Shown: positions 42,391-51,622 of the stretch, one piece after another | How positions within the stretch are numbered: position 1 is the first letter of the stretch | How the letters are laid out: each line of letters opens with the position of its first letter | Origin: Bryobacter sp. | Lineage (GTDB): Bacteria > Acidobacteriota > Terriglobia > Bryobacterales > Bryobacteraceae | Direction of reading: 5' to 3' | DNA: 64,000 nucleotides | Assembly (NCBI GenBank): GCA_022843605.1 | Contig: JALHNI010000004.1 | Span: 46,126 to 110,125, forward strand | Position numbers and translations under genes: made by a program | Notes under the pieces: generated by a model | Seen by the model: the letters and a program-made list of their open reading frames with translations, nothing else | What the model was told of the DNA's origin: nothing | Databases searched by the model: none

Positions 42391-43953
42391 TTAGAGCGCG
42401 GCCTGGAAGATCCGGAAGGGTATCGCTTCGCCCGCACCGCGCGTCCCTTGCACGGAAACGCGCCAGATGCCCGGCTCTGGATTGGGAATGCGAAACTCCT
42501 TCACCAAGCTGGCCGGGGCATATCCCGTGGTGTCGTCCCACGGGCTGAAGTGACGGCCGGAAGGACTCACCAGATGCAAATCAAGGTCGTAGGCGGCACC
42601 GTCCCAGGTTACTTTGACGTCTACCGCGCGGGCCCCGCGGGAGACCGTCATGGTTTTATGCCACCAGTCGGCGATCGCTACCTGGCCGGTCCAGGTGGGG
42701 GCGGCGGCAACGGGATTGCCACGCAGCGTCGTCGTCGAGCGGCTCAGTTGCATTGGCGGCGCCGCACTGCTGCTGCAGCTTCCATAGGGTGAGGCGTTTC
42801 GGGAAGTAAAGGTACCCCGAAAGCCGTGCCTCGAAGAGGCCGGCAGATCCTCAAACTGAAAAGGGATGCTGGGCGTGGAAATCCAGTGCGCGCGGGTCAC
42901 GTGGACGTGCACATGCGTCCCAAACGAGTATCCCGATGTGCCGACCGTCGCAAGCGCCTGACCCTGCTCCACCACCTGGCCCGTCCGCACGCGGAAGGTG
43001 CCGGATCGCAGATGCGCATAGTGGCTGAACTCGCCGTTGTCATGCGCGATCGTAATGTAATTGCCGAAGATCCGCAAATGCGGCGTCTGCCCGTAGCCCA
43101 AATCATAGGCGGAAACGACGCCACCACGCATCGCCACCACACAAGAGCCGCCCGTCGGGGCGATGTCGTAGGCGTGCAAACTTCGTCCCCAATGCGAGAA
43201 CGAACCGTACGGACCCTGCGTTAGCACCCAGGGCTCGCCCGCCCGGGTCGGAAGCCGGTAACCGCCGCGCGAAACAACAAAGCGCGCCGGAGCACTCAGC
43301 TTCCCGTCGGGATTCCGTAAGATCACCAGATACTCCGCCGCAGCCATCGCCGGCAGCCGGACCGTAATTCGCGATGCGCTCGCCGTCGTCGGGAACAGCT
43401 GAAACAGGTAGTTCCACCCTCCGGCCGTCGTGTACTGGGCAATGTTAACGACTGACTCCGCCGCGAAGCCGAAGCCCTCCACCACTAGTTCCGTCTCCGT
43501 TGGCGAAACCTCACGCAGGTTCGCCGAACGCACCGTGACGCCACTCGCGCTCGGATCCTCTTTGATCCGGAACGCGCTCTGGTGAATTACGGCCCCGTTA
43601 ATCTGCACCCGCACTTTCCATTCGCCGGGCTGCGTGGCCGGGGCAAATCCGGCAATCGGCAACTGGCTGACAAAGCAGAGGGAGGCCGCCGCGGGGAGTT
43701 GTTCGTATGGCACGGTGACCGAAACGGTGCCCGCTGGATCTAGCCAATCGATCGTCAACCGATCCGTAACGCGAACGCTCGCCAGAATCAGCCGGAAGAA
43801 TGCTTGGCGCGCCGTCGACTCAAAAACCGTCGCCGGCTTTGTCAGCGCGCAACTCTGCTCGCTGGCCTCAAGGGCGAAACCGGACTGTTGGACTGTCACG
43901 GCCCGGGCCTGGATGGCTAGAGCAAGACCAATGTAGAAGAATCCGCGGTTCAA
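42391..43953 (-). CDS. M23 metallopeptidase with extra beta domains
   Basis: 520 residues. Export signal RGFFYIGLALAIQARA, two Ig-like N-terminal regions (about 20-230), and a central M23 (LytM) domain with HxxxD in LHAYDIAP (His259, Asp262) and HxH in THVHVHVT (about 346-350), so all zinc ligands are present. The C-terminal region (about 415-515: VDVKVTWDGAAYDLDLHLVSPSGRHFSPWDDTTGY) is a PPC/proprotein-convertase-like P-domain. M23 enzymes cut peptidoglycan peptides or serve in cell-wall binding. The start is TTG, without a clear ribosome site, so the 5' end is uncertain. Confidence 0.87.
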   Translation of the reverse strand: MNRGFFYIGLALAIQARAVTVQQSGFALEASEQSCALTKPATVFESTARQAFFRLILASVRVTDRLTIDWLDPAGTVSVTVPYEQLPAAASLCFVSQLPIAGFAPATQPGEWKVRVQINGAVIHQSAFRIKEDPSASGVTVRSANLREVSPTETELVVEGFGFAAESVVNIAQYTTAGGWNYLFQLFPTTASASRITVRLPAMAAAEYLVILRNPDGKLSAPARFVVSRGGYRLPTRAGEPWVLTQGPYGSFSHWGRSLHAYDIAPTGGSCVVAMRGGVVSAYDLGYGQTPHLRIFGNYITIAHDNGEFSHYAHLRSGTFRVRTGQVVEQGQALATVGTSGYSFGTHVHVHVTRAHWISTPSIPFQFEDLPASSRHGFRGTFTSRNASPYGSCSSSAAPPMQLSRSTTTLRGNPVAAAPTWTGQVAIADWWHKTMTVSRGARAVDVKVTWDGAAYDLDLHLVSPSGRHFSPWDDTTGYAPASLVKEFRIPNPEPGIWRVSVQGTRGAGEAIPFRIFQAAL

Positions 43954-43985
43954 CAGGGGAGTATCGGCACTTCCCGGTGACCGCT

Positions 43986-45314
43986 TTAGGCTTGCGCGGG
44001 ACGTCCGGGCGGTCGGCCAGGAGGCCGTCCAGGGCCGCGGGGGGGAGAGGGCGGCGGCTCAGGCACCACTTCCACCTTTTTCGGGCGCGCGTCAAGATGC
44101 TTGGCCAACATGTCAGCCTTCGCCTTGACGAACTTCGGCGTGCCGGGCGTAAAGCCGGCCGCTTCCACGTCGGAATCGTTGATCTCCTGGGCCGCCAGCA
44201 CGTGCTTCTGCAGGAAGTTCTTGATCCGGTCCTGCACGATGCGCTGAGTGGAATGCAGCATCAGGTAAATGATCTGTTCTCCGGGGGCCGCAATCAGAGC
44301 GAGATACAGTTTGGAGGCACGCTGCAAACTGGTGCTGGTCAAATCGCGCTCCAGCTTTTTCGCCTTCGCTTCCAGCTTCTGCCAGTTGTCCGATTCCTGC
44401 TTGGAGATTTGCGACGTCTGAATCAGCGCCGCCTTGTCTTTGGGTGAGAACTTCTCGGTTAGCGTCGCCAGAAAAATCGCCAGGTGATCCGTATGCAGGT
44501 CGACCCCGAAGGGAACCTGTGCCTTGGCCTTTTCCAGCTTGCCCAGCCCCTGAGCGTTGAACTTGGGGCCGATCAAGGACGGCGCGAAAAGCGAGGTGAG
44601 TCCACGCTCTTCCAACAGCCGGAAGACCTCGGCGATATTGGACTCGCGGGCGATGGCCAGCAGTTCGCGATGCTTCGCCTCCGCCGAAATCTGCGCCGGC
44701 ATCGCCGCCGTCAATGCATTCTCCAGGTGATTGGCCGTGCGCTCGTCCAGAGTCATGCCGAAGCGCGCCTGAAAGCGGAAGAGGCGCAGAATGCGGCTTG
44801 GATCGTCGTAGAAGGAATAGTTGCTCACCGTGCGCAACTGCTTCATCTCGAGATCAGCCAGGCCGTTGTTGGGATCGAGCAGCAGGCCGCGGGAGGCGCG
44901 ATTGAGAGACAGCGCCAAGGAATTGATGGTGAAGTCGCGACGCTTCAGATCGTCGTAGATCGGCCCCGACGCAACCACTGGCCGGGAGGCCGGTTTCGGA
45001 AAGCGTTCCGACCGCGACATCGAGATCTCCACGCTCACGTCGCCCGGAAACAGTAAGTCGACACTCTTGCGATGCGCGTCCTCCGCCACCAGCACCGCCC
45101 CAGCGCTCTTCACCAAATCCTTTGCAAGCTTGCCCGGGGTACCTTCCACGGTAAAGTCGAGATCGCGAATCGGATAGTGGCCGAGCAAGTCGCGGACAGC
45201 ACCGCCGGTAAGAAAGAGGTTGTACTCCGACTCAGCCGCGGCGACAACCGCATTGAAGGCACGATTCTGCTCGGAGCTCAAACGGCTCTCAAGCATGAAC
45301 ATATAGTCACTCAT
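43986..45314 (-). CDS. cca: CCA tRNA nucleotidyltransferase / poly(A) polymerase family
   Basis: 442 residues from ATG 45312-45314 with GAAAGGAT upstream. Motif GGAVRDLL (about 37-43), metal-binding DLD (Asp51, Asp53), template motif RRDFTINSLALSL (about 123), and RILRLFRFQARFG fit class II nucleotidyltransferases. It may be CCA-adding enzyme or poly(A) polymerase; these cannot be separated by eye. Unusually the C-terminus ends in GRPPGRPPGRPAQA, an AT-hook-like basic proline tail. Its start overlaps the upstream xerD by 8 bp. Confidence 0.87.
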   Translation of the reverse strand: MSDYMFMLESRLSSEQNRAFNAVVAAAESEYNLFLTGGAVRDLLGHYPIRDLDFTVEGTPGKLAKDLVKSAGAVLVAEDAHRKSVDLLFPGDVSVEISMSRSERFPKPASRPVVASGPIYDDLKRRDFTINSLALSLNRASRGLLLDPNNGLADLEMKQLRTVSNYSFYDDPSRILRLFRFQARFGMTLDERTANHLENALTAAMPAQISAEAKHRELLAIARESNIAEVFRLLEERGLTSLFAPSLIGPKFNAQGLGKLEKAKAQVPFGVDLHTDHLAIFLATLTEKFSPKDKAALIQTSQISKQESDNWQKLEAKAKKLERDLTSTSLQRASKLYLALIAAPGEQIIYLMLHSTQRIVQDRIKNFLQKHVLAAQEINDSDVEAAGFTPGTPKFVKAKADMLAKHLDARPKKVEVVPEPPPSPPRGPGRPPGRPPGRPAQA

Positions 45315-46293
45315 GGGGATCCTTTCGCGCGCTCTCTTCCGGAACGGGAGTGACCGGAGAGCGAGAGCGCTGAGCACGGGGATGGTGTTGGTCGACGACT
45401 TGGCGGAGCCGGGATCGCGCGACATGGGTGTAGATTTGCGTGGTGGAGATGTCGGCGTGACCCAGCATGGTCTGTACGCTGCGCAGGTCAGCACCACCCT
45501 CCAGCAGATGGGTGGCGAAGGTATGGCGAAGCACGTGCGGACTTAGCCCTTCGAAGATTCCGGCTCGCCGGCCGCGCAGTCCGAGAGCTTTCCAGAATCC
45601 CTGCCGCGTCAGTGGACCACCGCGCGCGGTGACGAAGAGGTACCTCGAAACGCGATTCTTCAGCAGCAATGGCCGCGCGCCGGCCAAGTAGTCCGCAATG
45701 GCCGTCAACGCCTGCTTGCCTACGGGCACCATCCGCTGTTTGTTCCCTTTGCCCAGCACCCGCAGCACACCCAACTCCGCATTCAGGTCGGCCGTCTCCA
45801 GCCGGCAAAGCTCGGTAACCCGCAGGCCAGAGGCATACAACAATTCACACATCGCCTGATCCCGTAGACGTTGCGGACCGTCATTGGTGGCCGGCGGAGT
45901 CGTGATCTGTTCCACCTGCTGCCGGTTCAGATACTTCGGCAAGGCCTTCCACTGCCGGGGCAACGGAATCAACGCGGTAGGATCCCGCGTGATCTGGTTC
46001 TCGGCCAGAAGAAAACGGTAGAAGTTACGCAGGCTCACGAGATGACGCCCGATGGAGCGGCCAGCCAGGCCGGACTCGTACAACGAGTCGAGATAACGAC
46101 GGACCAAGTCGTCGCTGGGAACTTCGGCTGAACCGCCGTTTGGCCCGCACCACTCATGGAACTGTTTAAGATCACGGCGATAAGCGTCAACGGTGAGCGC
46201 GGCGAGCCCTTTCTCGATCCGGCAATAATCCAGATACGCCCGGATGAAAGCCGGCAGTGGCGCGGAAGACTCCGGACGCGGCGCTTTTCTCAT
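45307..46293 (-). CDS. xerD: Tyrosine recombinase XerC/XerD
   Basis: 328 residues. N-terminal SAM-like arm domain (AFIRAYLDYCRIEKGLAALTVDAYRRDL), then the catalytic domain with Arg in ASGLRVTEL (about 157), HVLRHTF (His and Arg, about 253-256), GHADISTTQIYTHVA with His and Tyr nucleophile (about 278-290). It would resolve chromosome dimers at dif with FtsK. Length is above usual XerD because of a Pro/Ser-rich C-terminal extension (HHPRAQRSRSPVTPV). XerC and XerD are not told apart here. Followed by cca with 8-bp overlap. Confidence 0.92.
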   Translation of the reverse strand: MRKAPRPESSAPLPAFIRAYLDYCRIEKGLAALTVDAYRRDLKQFHEWCGPNGGSAEVPSDDLVRRYLDSLYESGLAGRSIGRHLVSLRNFYRFLLAENQITRDPTALIPLPRQWKALPKYLNRQQVEQITTPPATNDGPQRLRDQAMCELLYASGLRVTELCRLETADLNAELGVLRVLGKGNKQRMVPVGKQALTAIADYLAGARPLLLKNRVSRYLFVTARGGPLTRQGFWKALGLRGRRAGIFEGLSPHVLRHTFATHLLEGGADLRSVQTMLGHADISTTQIYTHVARSRLRQVVDQHHPRAQRSRSPVTPVPEESARKDPHE

Positions 46294-46428
46294 TGAATGC
46301 CCAGGCGAAAACCTGGCGAACCTTTACCACCAGCGGCATCCGCAAAATCGGAAAACCGCGTCACCTGGAGCCAATGATACAATAAGCGCGAAACTGTTTG
46401 AAACATTTCAAAGGATTTAGGTGCGGGC

Positions 46429-46917
46429 TTGGCCGTCTCAACCAATAAAAAAGTGACGTGCGTCCGCTTCGACCGGGAGTTGTTAACCGGCTTCGTGCAG
46501 CCGGCTACCTTCCTGCAGCCCGAAGGTCTGGAACTGCTCAGCCCCAGCGGTACCGTCACCGTCCTGCCCTATACGGACATCAAATGTGTTTGTTTTGTTC
46601 GAGATTGGGACAATGCCGAAAAAATCCTGGAAAAACGGACCTTTGCCTCCCGGCCGAAGCAGGAAGGCCTGTGGATTCGCTTCGTCTGGCGGGATGGAGA
46701 CGTCATGGAAGCCTTGCTGCCCAATCGGCTCCTGGATTCGGATCCCCTCGGTTTTACAGTTGTGCCGCCTGACCCAGCCGGGAATTCCCAGAAACTCTTC
46801 CTTCCGCGGCCGGCGCTGAAGGATCTACAAGTTCTCGGGGTGGTGGGCGGCAGCCAACTGCGCCAACAGAAAAAGGCCAAGCCGGCGGTGCCGGATCAGA
46901 TCAAACTCTTCGATTAG
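46429..46917 (+). CDS. Conserved-looking protein of unknown function
   Basis: 162 residues, TTG start with AAAGGA about 13 bases upstream. N-terminal KKVTCVRFDRELLTGFVQPATF and LLSPSGTVTVLPYTDIKCVCFVRDWD form small beta strands like a PilZ-like or SH3-like fold, followed by RTFASRPKQEGLWIRFVWRDGDVMEALLPNRLL. Third-position GC is high. The stop overlaps the rsfS stop by 3-4 bases (convergent). No family name is assigned. Confidence 0.65.
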   Translation: MAVSTNKKVTCVRFDRELLTGFVQPATFLQPEGLELLSPSGTVTVLPYTDIKCVCFVRDWDNAEKILEKRTFASRPKQEGLWIRFVWRDGDVMEALLPNRLLDSDPLGFTVVPPDPAGNSQKLFLPRPALKDLQVLGVVGGSQLRQQKKAKPAVPDQIKLFD

Positions 46918-47276
46918 GCACCCACCGGTGCGGCGGTGGTGATGCCTTCAATCGTCACTTCCCGGGCGGTACGCCACAGGCGGTCCAAGTCATAGTAGGC
47001 GCGGGCGGGCTCGGAAAAGACGTGGACGACGAGATCGCCGTAGTCCATCAGGACCCATTCCGCGTTCTCTAAACCTTCCACATTGGTGGGCCTTTCGTCC
47101 ATCTCGGACAGCTTCTGCTGCACCTCATTGGCGATAGCTTGAACTTGACGCGAGTTCGCGCCGGAGCAAATAACGAAGTAGTCAGTAAAGCTGGTGACTT
47201 CGCGCAGGTCGAGAACCCGCAGGTTGATCGCCTTCTTAGAATCGGCGGCTTGGGCCGCGACGAGCCAGTTGGACAG
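46914..47276 (-). CDS. rsfS: Ribosomal silencing factor RsfS, apparent CTG start
   Basis: 120 residues when read from CTG at 47274-47276. The product covers the full RsfS/Iojap family: NWLVAAQAADSKKAINLRVLDLREV, FTDYFVICSGANSRQVQAIAN, NAEWVLMDYGDLVVHVF and YYDLDRLWRTARE. No ATG, GTG or TTG occurs in frame between the family N-terminus and an in-frame TGA at 47298-47300. AGGAG lies 9 bases before the CTG, a good spacing. RsfS binds ribosomal protein uL14 and blocks subunit joining in starvation. It is divergent from hpt (69 bp between starts). Confidence 0.88.
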   Translation of the reverse strand: MSNWLVAAQAADSKKAINLRVLDLREVTSFTDYFVICSGANSRQVQAIANEVQQKLSEMDERPTNVEGLENAEWVLMDYGDLVVHVFSEPARAYYDLDRLWRTAREVTIEGITTAAPVGA

Positions 47277-47345
47277 GGTAAAGGTCTCCTGGCTGAATCA
47301 TACTACACTGGCAGGAAACCCCGAAATTCGAGAATTGAGGACTCC

Positions 47346-47900
47346 GTGTCGAATTCTGTTCCGCTCACCACTTTGCGCGACCCCGCCAGCCTGCGCATCC
47401 TGATTTCCGCTGAGCGGATCCGGCAGCGCGTCGCCGAACTCGGAGAGCAGATTGACGAGGATCTACCCGGCGATGGCCCCATCTACCTGATCGGCATTCT
47501 GAAGGGCTCGTTCATCTTTATGGCCGACCTCGCACGCGCCATCCGGCGCTCAGCGCGCATCGAGTTCATGGGTGTCTCCAGCTACGGCCGGGGAAAAAGC
47601 AGTTCGGGCGAAGTCCGGGTGCTGAAGGACCTGGACGTCTCCATCGCCGGCGCGGACGTGATCATTATCGAGGACATTGTCGATAGCGGCATCACGCTTA
47701 CCTACCTGCAGAGTCTGCTGGAGGCCCGGCAGCCACGGTCGCTGCGTATCGCCACGCTGTTAGACAAGCCCGAGCGTCGCTTGCGCCCGGTAAAGGTGGA
47801 CTATGTCGGCTTCCAGATTCCCGATGAATTCGTTGTAGGCTACGGCCTGGACTACGCGGAGGACTACCGGAACCTGAAGGAAGTCTGCATCCTGGAGTAG
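47346..47900 (+). CDS. hpt: Hypoxanthine phosphoribosyltransferase
   Basis: 184 residues from GTG 47346, preceded by TTGAGGA. PRPP-binding motif VIIIEDIVDSGITLTYL (about 107-123), ISAERIRQRVAELGEQID at the start, IYLIGILKGSFIFMADLAR and VDYVGFQIPDEFVVGYGLDYAEDYRNL are all Hpt signatures. The enzyme salvages hypoxanthine or guanine to nucleotides. The frame is open further upstream but those residues lack family features. The gene ends 2 bp before the YihY gene on the opposite strand. Confidence 0.93.
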   Translation: MSNSVPLTTLRDPASLRILISAERIRQRVAELGEQIDEDLPGDGPIYLIGILKGSFIFMADLARAIRRSARIEFMGVSSYGRGKSSSGEVRVLKDLDVSIAGADVIIIEDIVDSGITLTYLQSLLEARQPRSLRIATLLDKPERRLRPVKVDYVGFQIPDEFVVGYGLDYAEDYRNLKEVCILE

Positions 47901-47902
47901 CG

Positions 47903-48772
47903 TTAACTGAAGAGCACGCGGCGCTTGCCAGCGCGGCAGTCGCGCTCGCCCTCCGCATTGAACTCGCAACCCACCAGAGCAATGCCGGCGAGCAAGTAAA
48001 GCCACACCAGAAGGGCAATCACCGCGCCGATGCTGCCATACAACACGTTGTAGCTCCCGATGTTCTGCACATACCAACTGAAGGCCGAGGTAGCCGCCAG
48101 CCAGAGTAGTGTCGCCACCACCGCGCCGGGCCACAAACGGCGGTAGGAACGGGGACGCGATGGCCCAAAGCGATAGAGCATCGTCGTCACGAAAACCACC
48201 GTCCCGAAAGTGATGGCGATCCGCGTGATCGAGCTCAGCCAAAGCAGTCCGGTGCCGATGGAACGGGCGTCGAATCCCAGGCCCACCAGCACCGCCCGCT
48301 CCACGGTTTCGCCAAAAAACAGCAAGGCTGAAGCGCCGATCGCCGGCAAGGCCACCGCGAAAACCAACGCGATCGCCACCCCGCGCTGACGCCAGAAGTT
48401 GCGCGAATTTTTGAAGCGGTAAGCGGCCTGGAAGCCATCCATCAGGCTCACCATCACCCCGGAGGCGGCCCAGATCGCAAGGATAGTCGCGACCACCAGC
48501 AGCCAGATGGGGCGGGAGCCGCGTTCAGCGAATACATAAAGAACAAACTCTTCTGAGCCCGGTGGAACGACTTCAAAAAAGAAGCGCGACAAGTTACTCG
48601 AAACGGACTTGGCGTTAGCCTGCACCAGAATCGCCGTCAGCGTCGTCAACACCGGGAAAAAGGACAAGAGTCCCGAGTAGGCAGCGCCTTTCGCGATCGC
48701 GTAGCAACCGTCCAGGTGCGCACTCCACAAAGCGCGGCCGAAGAGTTGAAAAACTTCGGCAACCAGTTTCAC
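47903..48772 (-). CDS. YihY/BrkB-family membrane protein
   Basis: 289 residues from GTG 48770-48772 which overlaps the upstream stop (GTGA). Helices around GLLSFFPVLTTLTAILVQ, IWLLVVATILAIWAASGVMVSLMDG, VAIALVFAVALPAIGASALLFFG, ITFGTVVFVTTMLYRFGP and SIGAVIALLVWLYLLAGIALVGCEFNA form the six-helix YihY domain; AYRFKNSRNFWRQRG is the conserved loop. Formerly named RNase BN but of unknown function. It is the last gene of the proS operon. Confidence 0.88.
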   Translation of the reverse strand: MKLVAEVFQLFGRALWSAHLDGCYAIAKGAAYSGLLSFFPVLTTLTAILVQANAKSVSSNLSRFFFEVVPPGSEEFVLYVFAERGSRPIWLLVVATILAIWAASGVMVSLMDGFQAAYRFKNSRNFWRQRGVAIALVFAVALPAIGASALLFFGETVERAVLVGLGFDARSIGTGLLWLSSITRIAITFGTVVFVTTMLYRFGPSRPRSYRRLWPGAVVATLLWLAATSAFSWYVQNIGSYNVLYGSIGAVIALLVWLYLLAGIALVGCEFNAEGERDCRAGKRRVLFS

Positions 48773-50514
48773 CGTCGCCAACTCCGGAATGCCACATAAC
48801 CCAGACTGGCCAACCAGGTGAAGGCGCTCAAGTAACCCCAGAAATGTTGCTCGCCGGTACCATTGAATTCGAGTTGAAGGTCGATGGGGCCGGCGGGCGG
48901 GGTGAAGGTCATGAAGCCCAGATCGGATCGGCCAACCGGAACGGTTTGCCCGTTCAGTTGGGCTTGCCAACCCGGGTGGTGATTCACCTTCACCAGCAAA
49001 GATTCAGGTTTGGCCAACTTACCGGTAACGCGGATCCGGCTGGAACGAAGCCACTCGAACTCCAGCGGAGAGCCGCCCGTCGTGCCAGCCAGTGAGGTGA
49101 AGGGCAAGCGATCGACCGCCAGACCGCCGATCCGCGCCAGCGCGGGGAGGTGGCGATCTGGAAACGGCCTCCAGATGCGGTATTCGGCATCGTTGTCGCG
49201 CACAGTTTGTGTCTGCGCGAACGGCACCCAGGCATTGAGCCGCGGCGAGAGGTTCGGGTGAAGTATTTGAACGCGGCCCTTCGGCGGATGCTCCACCAGC
49301 CAGCGGGTAGCTTTAAAGGCCTCTGATTCGCTGGGCGGGCGCATCCCCCAGGTTCCCCGCCACTCCTGAACCTGAGCCTTAAGACGGGCCGCACTCAGCA
49401 AGTAGATCCTCGATGCGGTTGGCTCCACAACTGGAACGCTCCCAAGAGGCAATCGTGGAGCGTGGGGCCGAATATCGGCGCGCAAAATGAGCAGGCAAAT
49501 CAGGGGCACCAGGGTCAGAGCGCGGAATAGCCAGGAGCGTTGCTCGAAGCATTTCACCGCGATCGTCAGGAACGCCAACAGAACAAACAACTCGAGGGCA
49601 ATCTCCAGGGCGGGAATTGACAGGCGATAGGTCAGATAGCTGAGAGCCCAAAGCGACAACACGGTGAAACAAAGAAACGGTTGGCGGCGGCCCAGAAACA
49701 ACAGTCGGATGATAATCGCGCCCAAGAGAAGCTTGAGCCAGGGGAGGTCAAAGCCGGAGGTAAATCCTCGATCCCCAAGCCAGAAGCACGAGAGTAAGTA
49801 GCCCCATAGCATTGCGGCGAAGATACGGCGATGGGAAAAGCGATACTCACCCGCAATGCCAAGCATCGCCACCTCCAACATCAGGATCGTGGCGCCCAAT
49901 ACCAACGAGGCGGCGCCACTGGTCAGCAGGACCACCGCGATGCTCACCGCCGCCACAAACAGGCTAGCGGCGTCGCGGCGGAGGCCGGCACGCCAGAGAA
50001 GCGGAAGCGCGACGAGCAGAAACGTTAAGCCCGCCACAAAAGGTGCGTCGCCAGATTGCTCAAGGTAGTGGAGACGAGCCGGAAGAAAACTCAACGGACT
50101 GCCGTCATGCCGCTGAAACGGCGAAAGGAGCGCGATCCCGAAAGCCATCCCGGTCGCCGCACCCCAGGAGAGACCGAAGGAAAGCAGCATCCAGTAGAGA
50201 ACCAGCGGGGCAAGCAGGGCAAGCGTGACGGCGAGAATCCGGTGGGCATAGAGTGGTTCGTTGCCCAGCTTGGTCAGCAATGCCGCGGCGTAGTGAAAGG
50301 CGGGGAGAGCGACCGTTTGCGTCGGCTGACCGCCGTCTTTCTCCGGGTTCCAGCCCCACGGATGCGGGTTCTCCCCAACGAAGCGAGTCACCGCCGCTGA
50401 AGCCGCTTCGCCTTCCGGAAAGGCATGATCCAGCGGCGAGTACAGCCGTCCGTAGAGCCCTAGATTGAGCGCCGCCAGGAGGAACACAGCGAGGGCGTGC
50501 CGCGGCCACATCAT
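48769..50514 (-). CDS. Multi-pass membrane protein with YfhO-like C-terminus
   Basis: 581 residues from ATG 50512-50514, which overlaps the preceding TGA (ATGA). About ten membrane helices fill residues 8-340, then a soluble periplasmic domain with a C-terminal block LLVKVNHHPGWQAQLNGQTVPVGRSDLGFMTF, resembling the C-terminal domain of YfhO-like and other GT-C glycosyltransferase relatives. The final residues return to a membrane helix. No catalytic motif is clear. A role in cell-surface sugar transfer is suggested by the fold only. Confidence 0.65.
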   Translation of the reverse strand: MMWPRHALAVFLLAALNLGLYGRLYSPLDHAFPEGEAASAAVTRFVGENPHPWGWNPEKDGGQPTQTVALPAFHYAAALLTKLGNEPLYAHRILAVTLALLAPLVLYWMLLSFGLSWGAATGMAFGIALLSPFQRHDGSPLSFLPARLHYLEQSGDAPFVAGLTFLLVALPLLWRAGLRRDAASLFVAAVSIAVVLLTSGAASLVLGATILMLEVAMLGIAGEYRFSHRRIFAAMLWGYLLSCFWLGDRGFTSGFDLPWLKLLLGAIIIRLLFLGRRQPFLCFTVLSLWALSYLTYRLSIPALEIALELFVLLAFLTIAVKCFEQRSWLFRALTLVPLICLLILRADIRPHAPRLPLGSVPVVEPTASRIYLLSAARLKAQVQEWRGTWGMRPPSESEAFKATRWLVEHPPKGRVQILHPNLSPRLNAWVPFAQTQTVRDNDAEYRIWRPFPDRHLPALARIGGLAVDRLPFTSLAGTTGGSPLEFEWLRSSRIRVTGKLAKPESLLVKVNHHPGWQAQLNGQTVPVGRSDLGFMTFTPPAGPIDLQLEFNGTGEQHFWGYLSAFTWLASLGYVAFRSWRR

Positions 50515-51614
50515 AGGAGTTTCGCCAACTCGCGCGTGCAATGTTCCACGTCCTGCTCATCGTTGAAAAAATGCGTGGAGATCCGCAGATGACCGTGCCG
50601 GGCCGAAACGACGATGCGCTCCCGCTTCAGCGCCAGCGCAAGCGTTCCGGCATCCCGATGCGCCCAGCGCGCCGCAACAATCGGACTCGGGCCAGGATCA
50701 GCAAATTGGGCGCCAAGCCCGGCTAGCTGTGCACGCAACATTCCAGATAATTCTAATGTGCGGCGCTCGATTTGTCCGATGCCGATCTGCTGAATCAGGT
50801 CCACTGACGCTTCAAGGGCGTAGAGCAGCGTCGATGCCAGCATCGCGCCTTCATACTTCTCTGCCCCCAGCGGCAGCGACGGAACGCCGTGATTCAGCTG
50901 ATTCACCTCGCGCCAGCCGCGATCGCTGCGCCAGCCAATCACCATCGGCGACAGCCACTCGCGCACCCGCGGCGCAACATAGGCAAAGCCCGCACCCGCG
51001 GGCGCATTCATCCATTTATAGCCGTGCACCGCGAGCAGATCGCAGTCAATCGTTTGTAAGTCGATTTCAAAGGCGCCCGCGCCCTGCGTACCGTCCACGT
51101 AGAAACAGATTCCACGCTCCCGCAGGAAACTCCCCAGTTCGGCCAGCGGAGGCCGAAAGCCGGTGGAGTAATTCATCGCGCTTACCAGCACCAAGCGCGT
51201 CCGCGCGTCAATCGCGTCGTAAATCGGCCATGGCTGCTCCACCAATTCCACACCCTTGGCGGCCAGCATCGCCGGATAGTAGACATTGTTAGGAAACTCG
51301 GGCGACAGCGTGACAATCTGGTCGCCCGGCTGCCAATCGATGCCGTTGATGAGCATCGACAGCGCGTAAGAGGTATGCGGGATAAAGCAAAAGTCGTCCG
51401 CTGTCGCGCCAAAGAGCTTGGCCAGCTTCCCCCGCAGGCGATCGGCATCGCCAAACCACTCGAGAAAATCCGAGCAGGCCAGTTCATCGCGGTGAGCGAA
51501 ATGTTCGTTCACCGCGCGGGTCGCACTTGCCGGCAAGTGACCGAAGGTCGCCGCGTTCAAGTAGGTCCACTGAGCGAGCGCGGGGAATTCGGCGCGAACA
51601 GCGGACCAATCCAT
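50511..51614 (-). CDS. Class V aminotransferase-family PLP enzyme
   Basis: 367 residues of the cysteine-desulfurase/isopenicillin-N-epimerase-like fold. The PLP lysine lies in VHGYKWMNAPAGAGF (about residue 181); CFYVDGTQGAGAF holds the Asp that contacts the pyridine nitrogen; VTLSPEFPNN and LVLVSAMNYSTGFRPPL are characteristic. No Cys in the flexible loop typical of NifS/IscS is seen, so persulfide formation is doubtful. Substrate unknown. It starts 8 bp after proS and overlaps the next gene by ATGA, so it sits inside the proS operon. Confidence 0.87.
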   Translation of the reverse strand: MDWSAVRAEFPALAQWTYLNAATFGHLPASATRAVNEHFAHRDELACSDFLEWFGDADRLRGKLAKLFGATADDFCFIPHTSYALSMLINGIDWQPGDQIVTLSPEFPNNVYYPAMLAAKGVELVEQPWPIYDAIDARTRLVLVSAMNYSTGFRPPLAELGSFLRERGICFYVDGTQGAGAFEIDLQTIDCDLLAVHGYKWMNAPAGAGFAYVAPRVREWLSPMVIGWRSDRGWREVNQLNHGVPSLPLGAEKYEGAMLASTLLYALEASVDLIQQIGIGQIERRTLELSGMLRAQLAGLGAQFADPGPSPIVAARWAHRDAGTLALALKRERIVVSARHGHLRISTHFFNDEQDVEHCTRELAKLL

Positions 51615-51622
51615 AGGGACCG

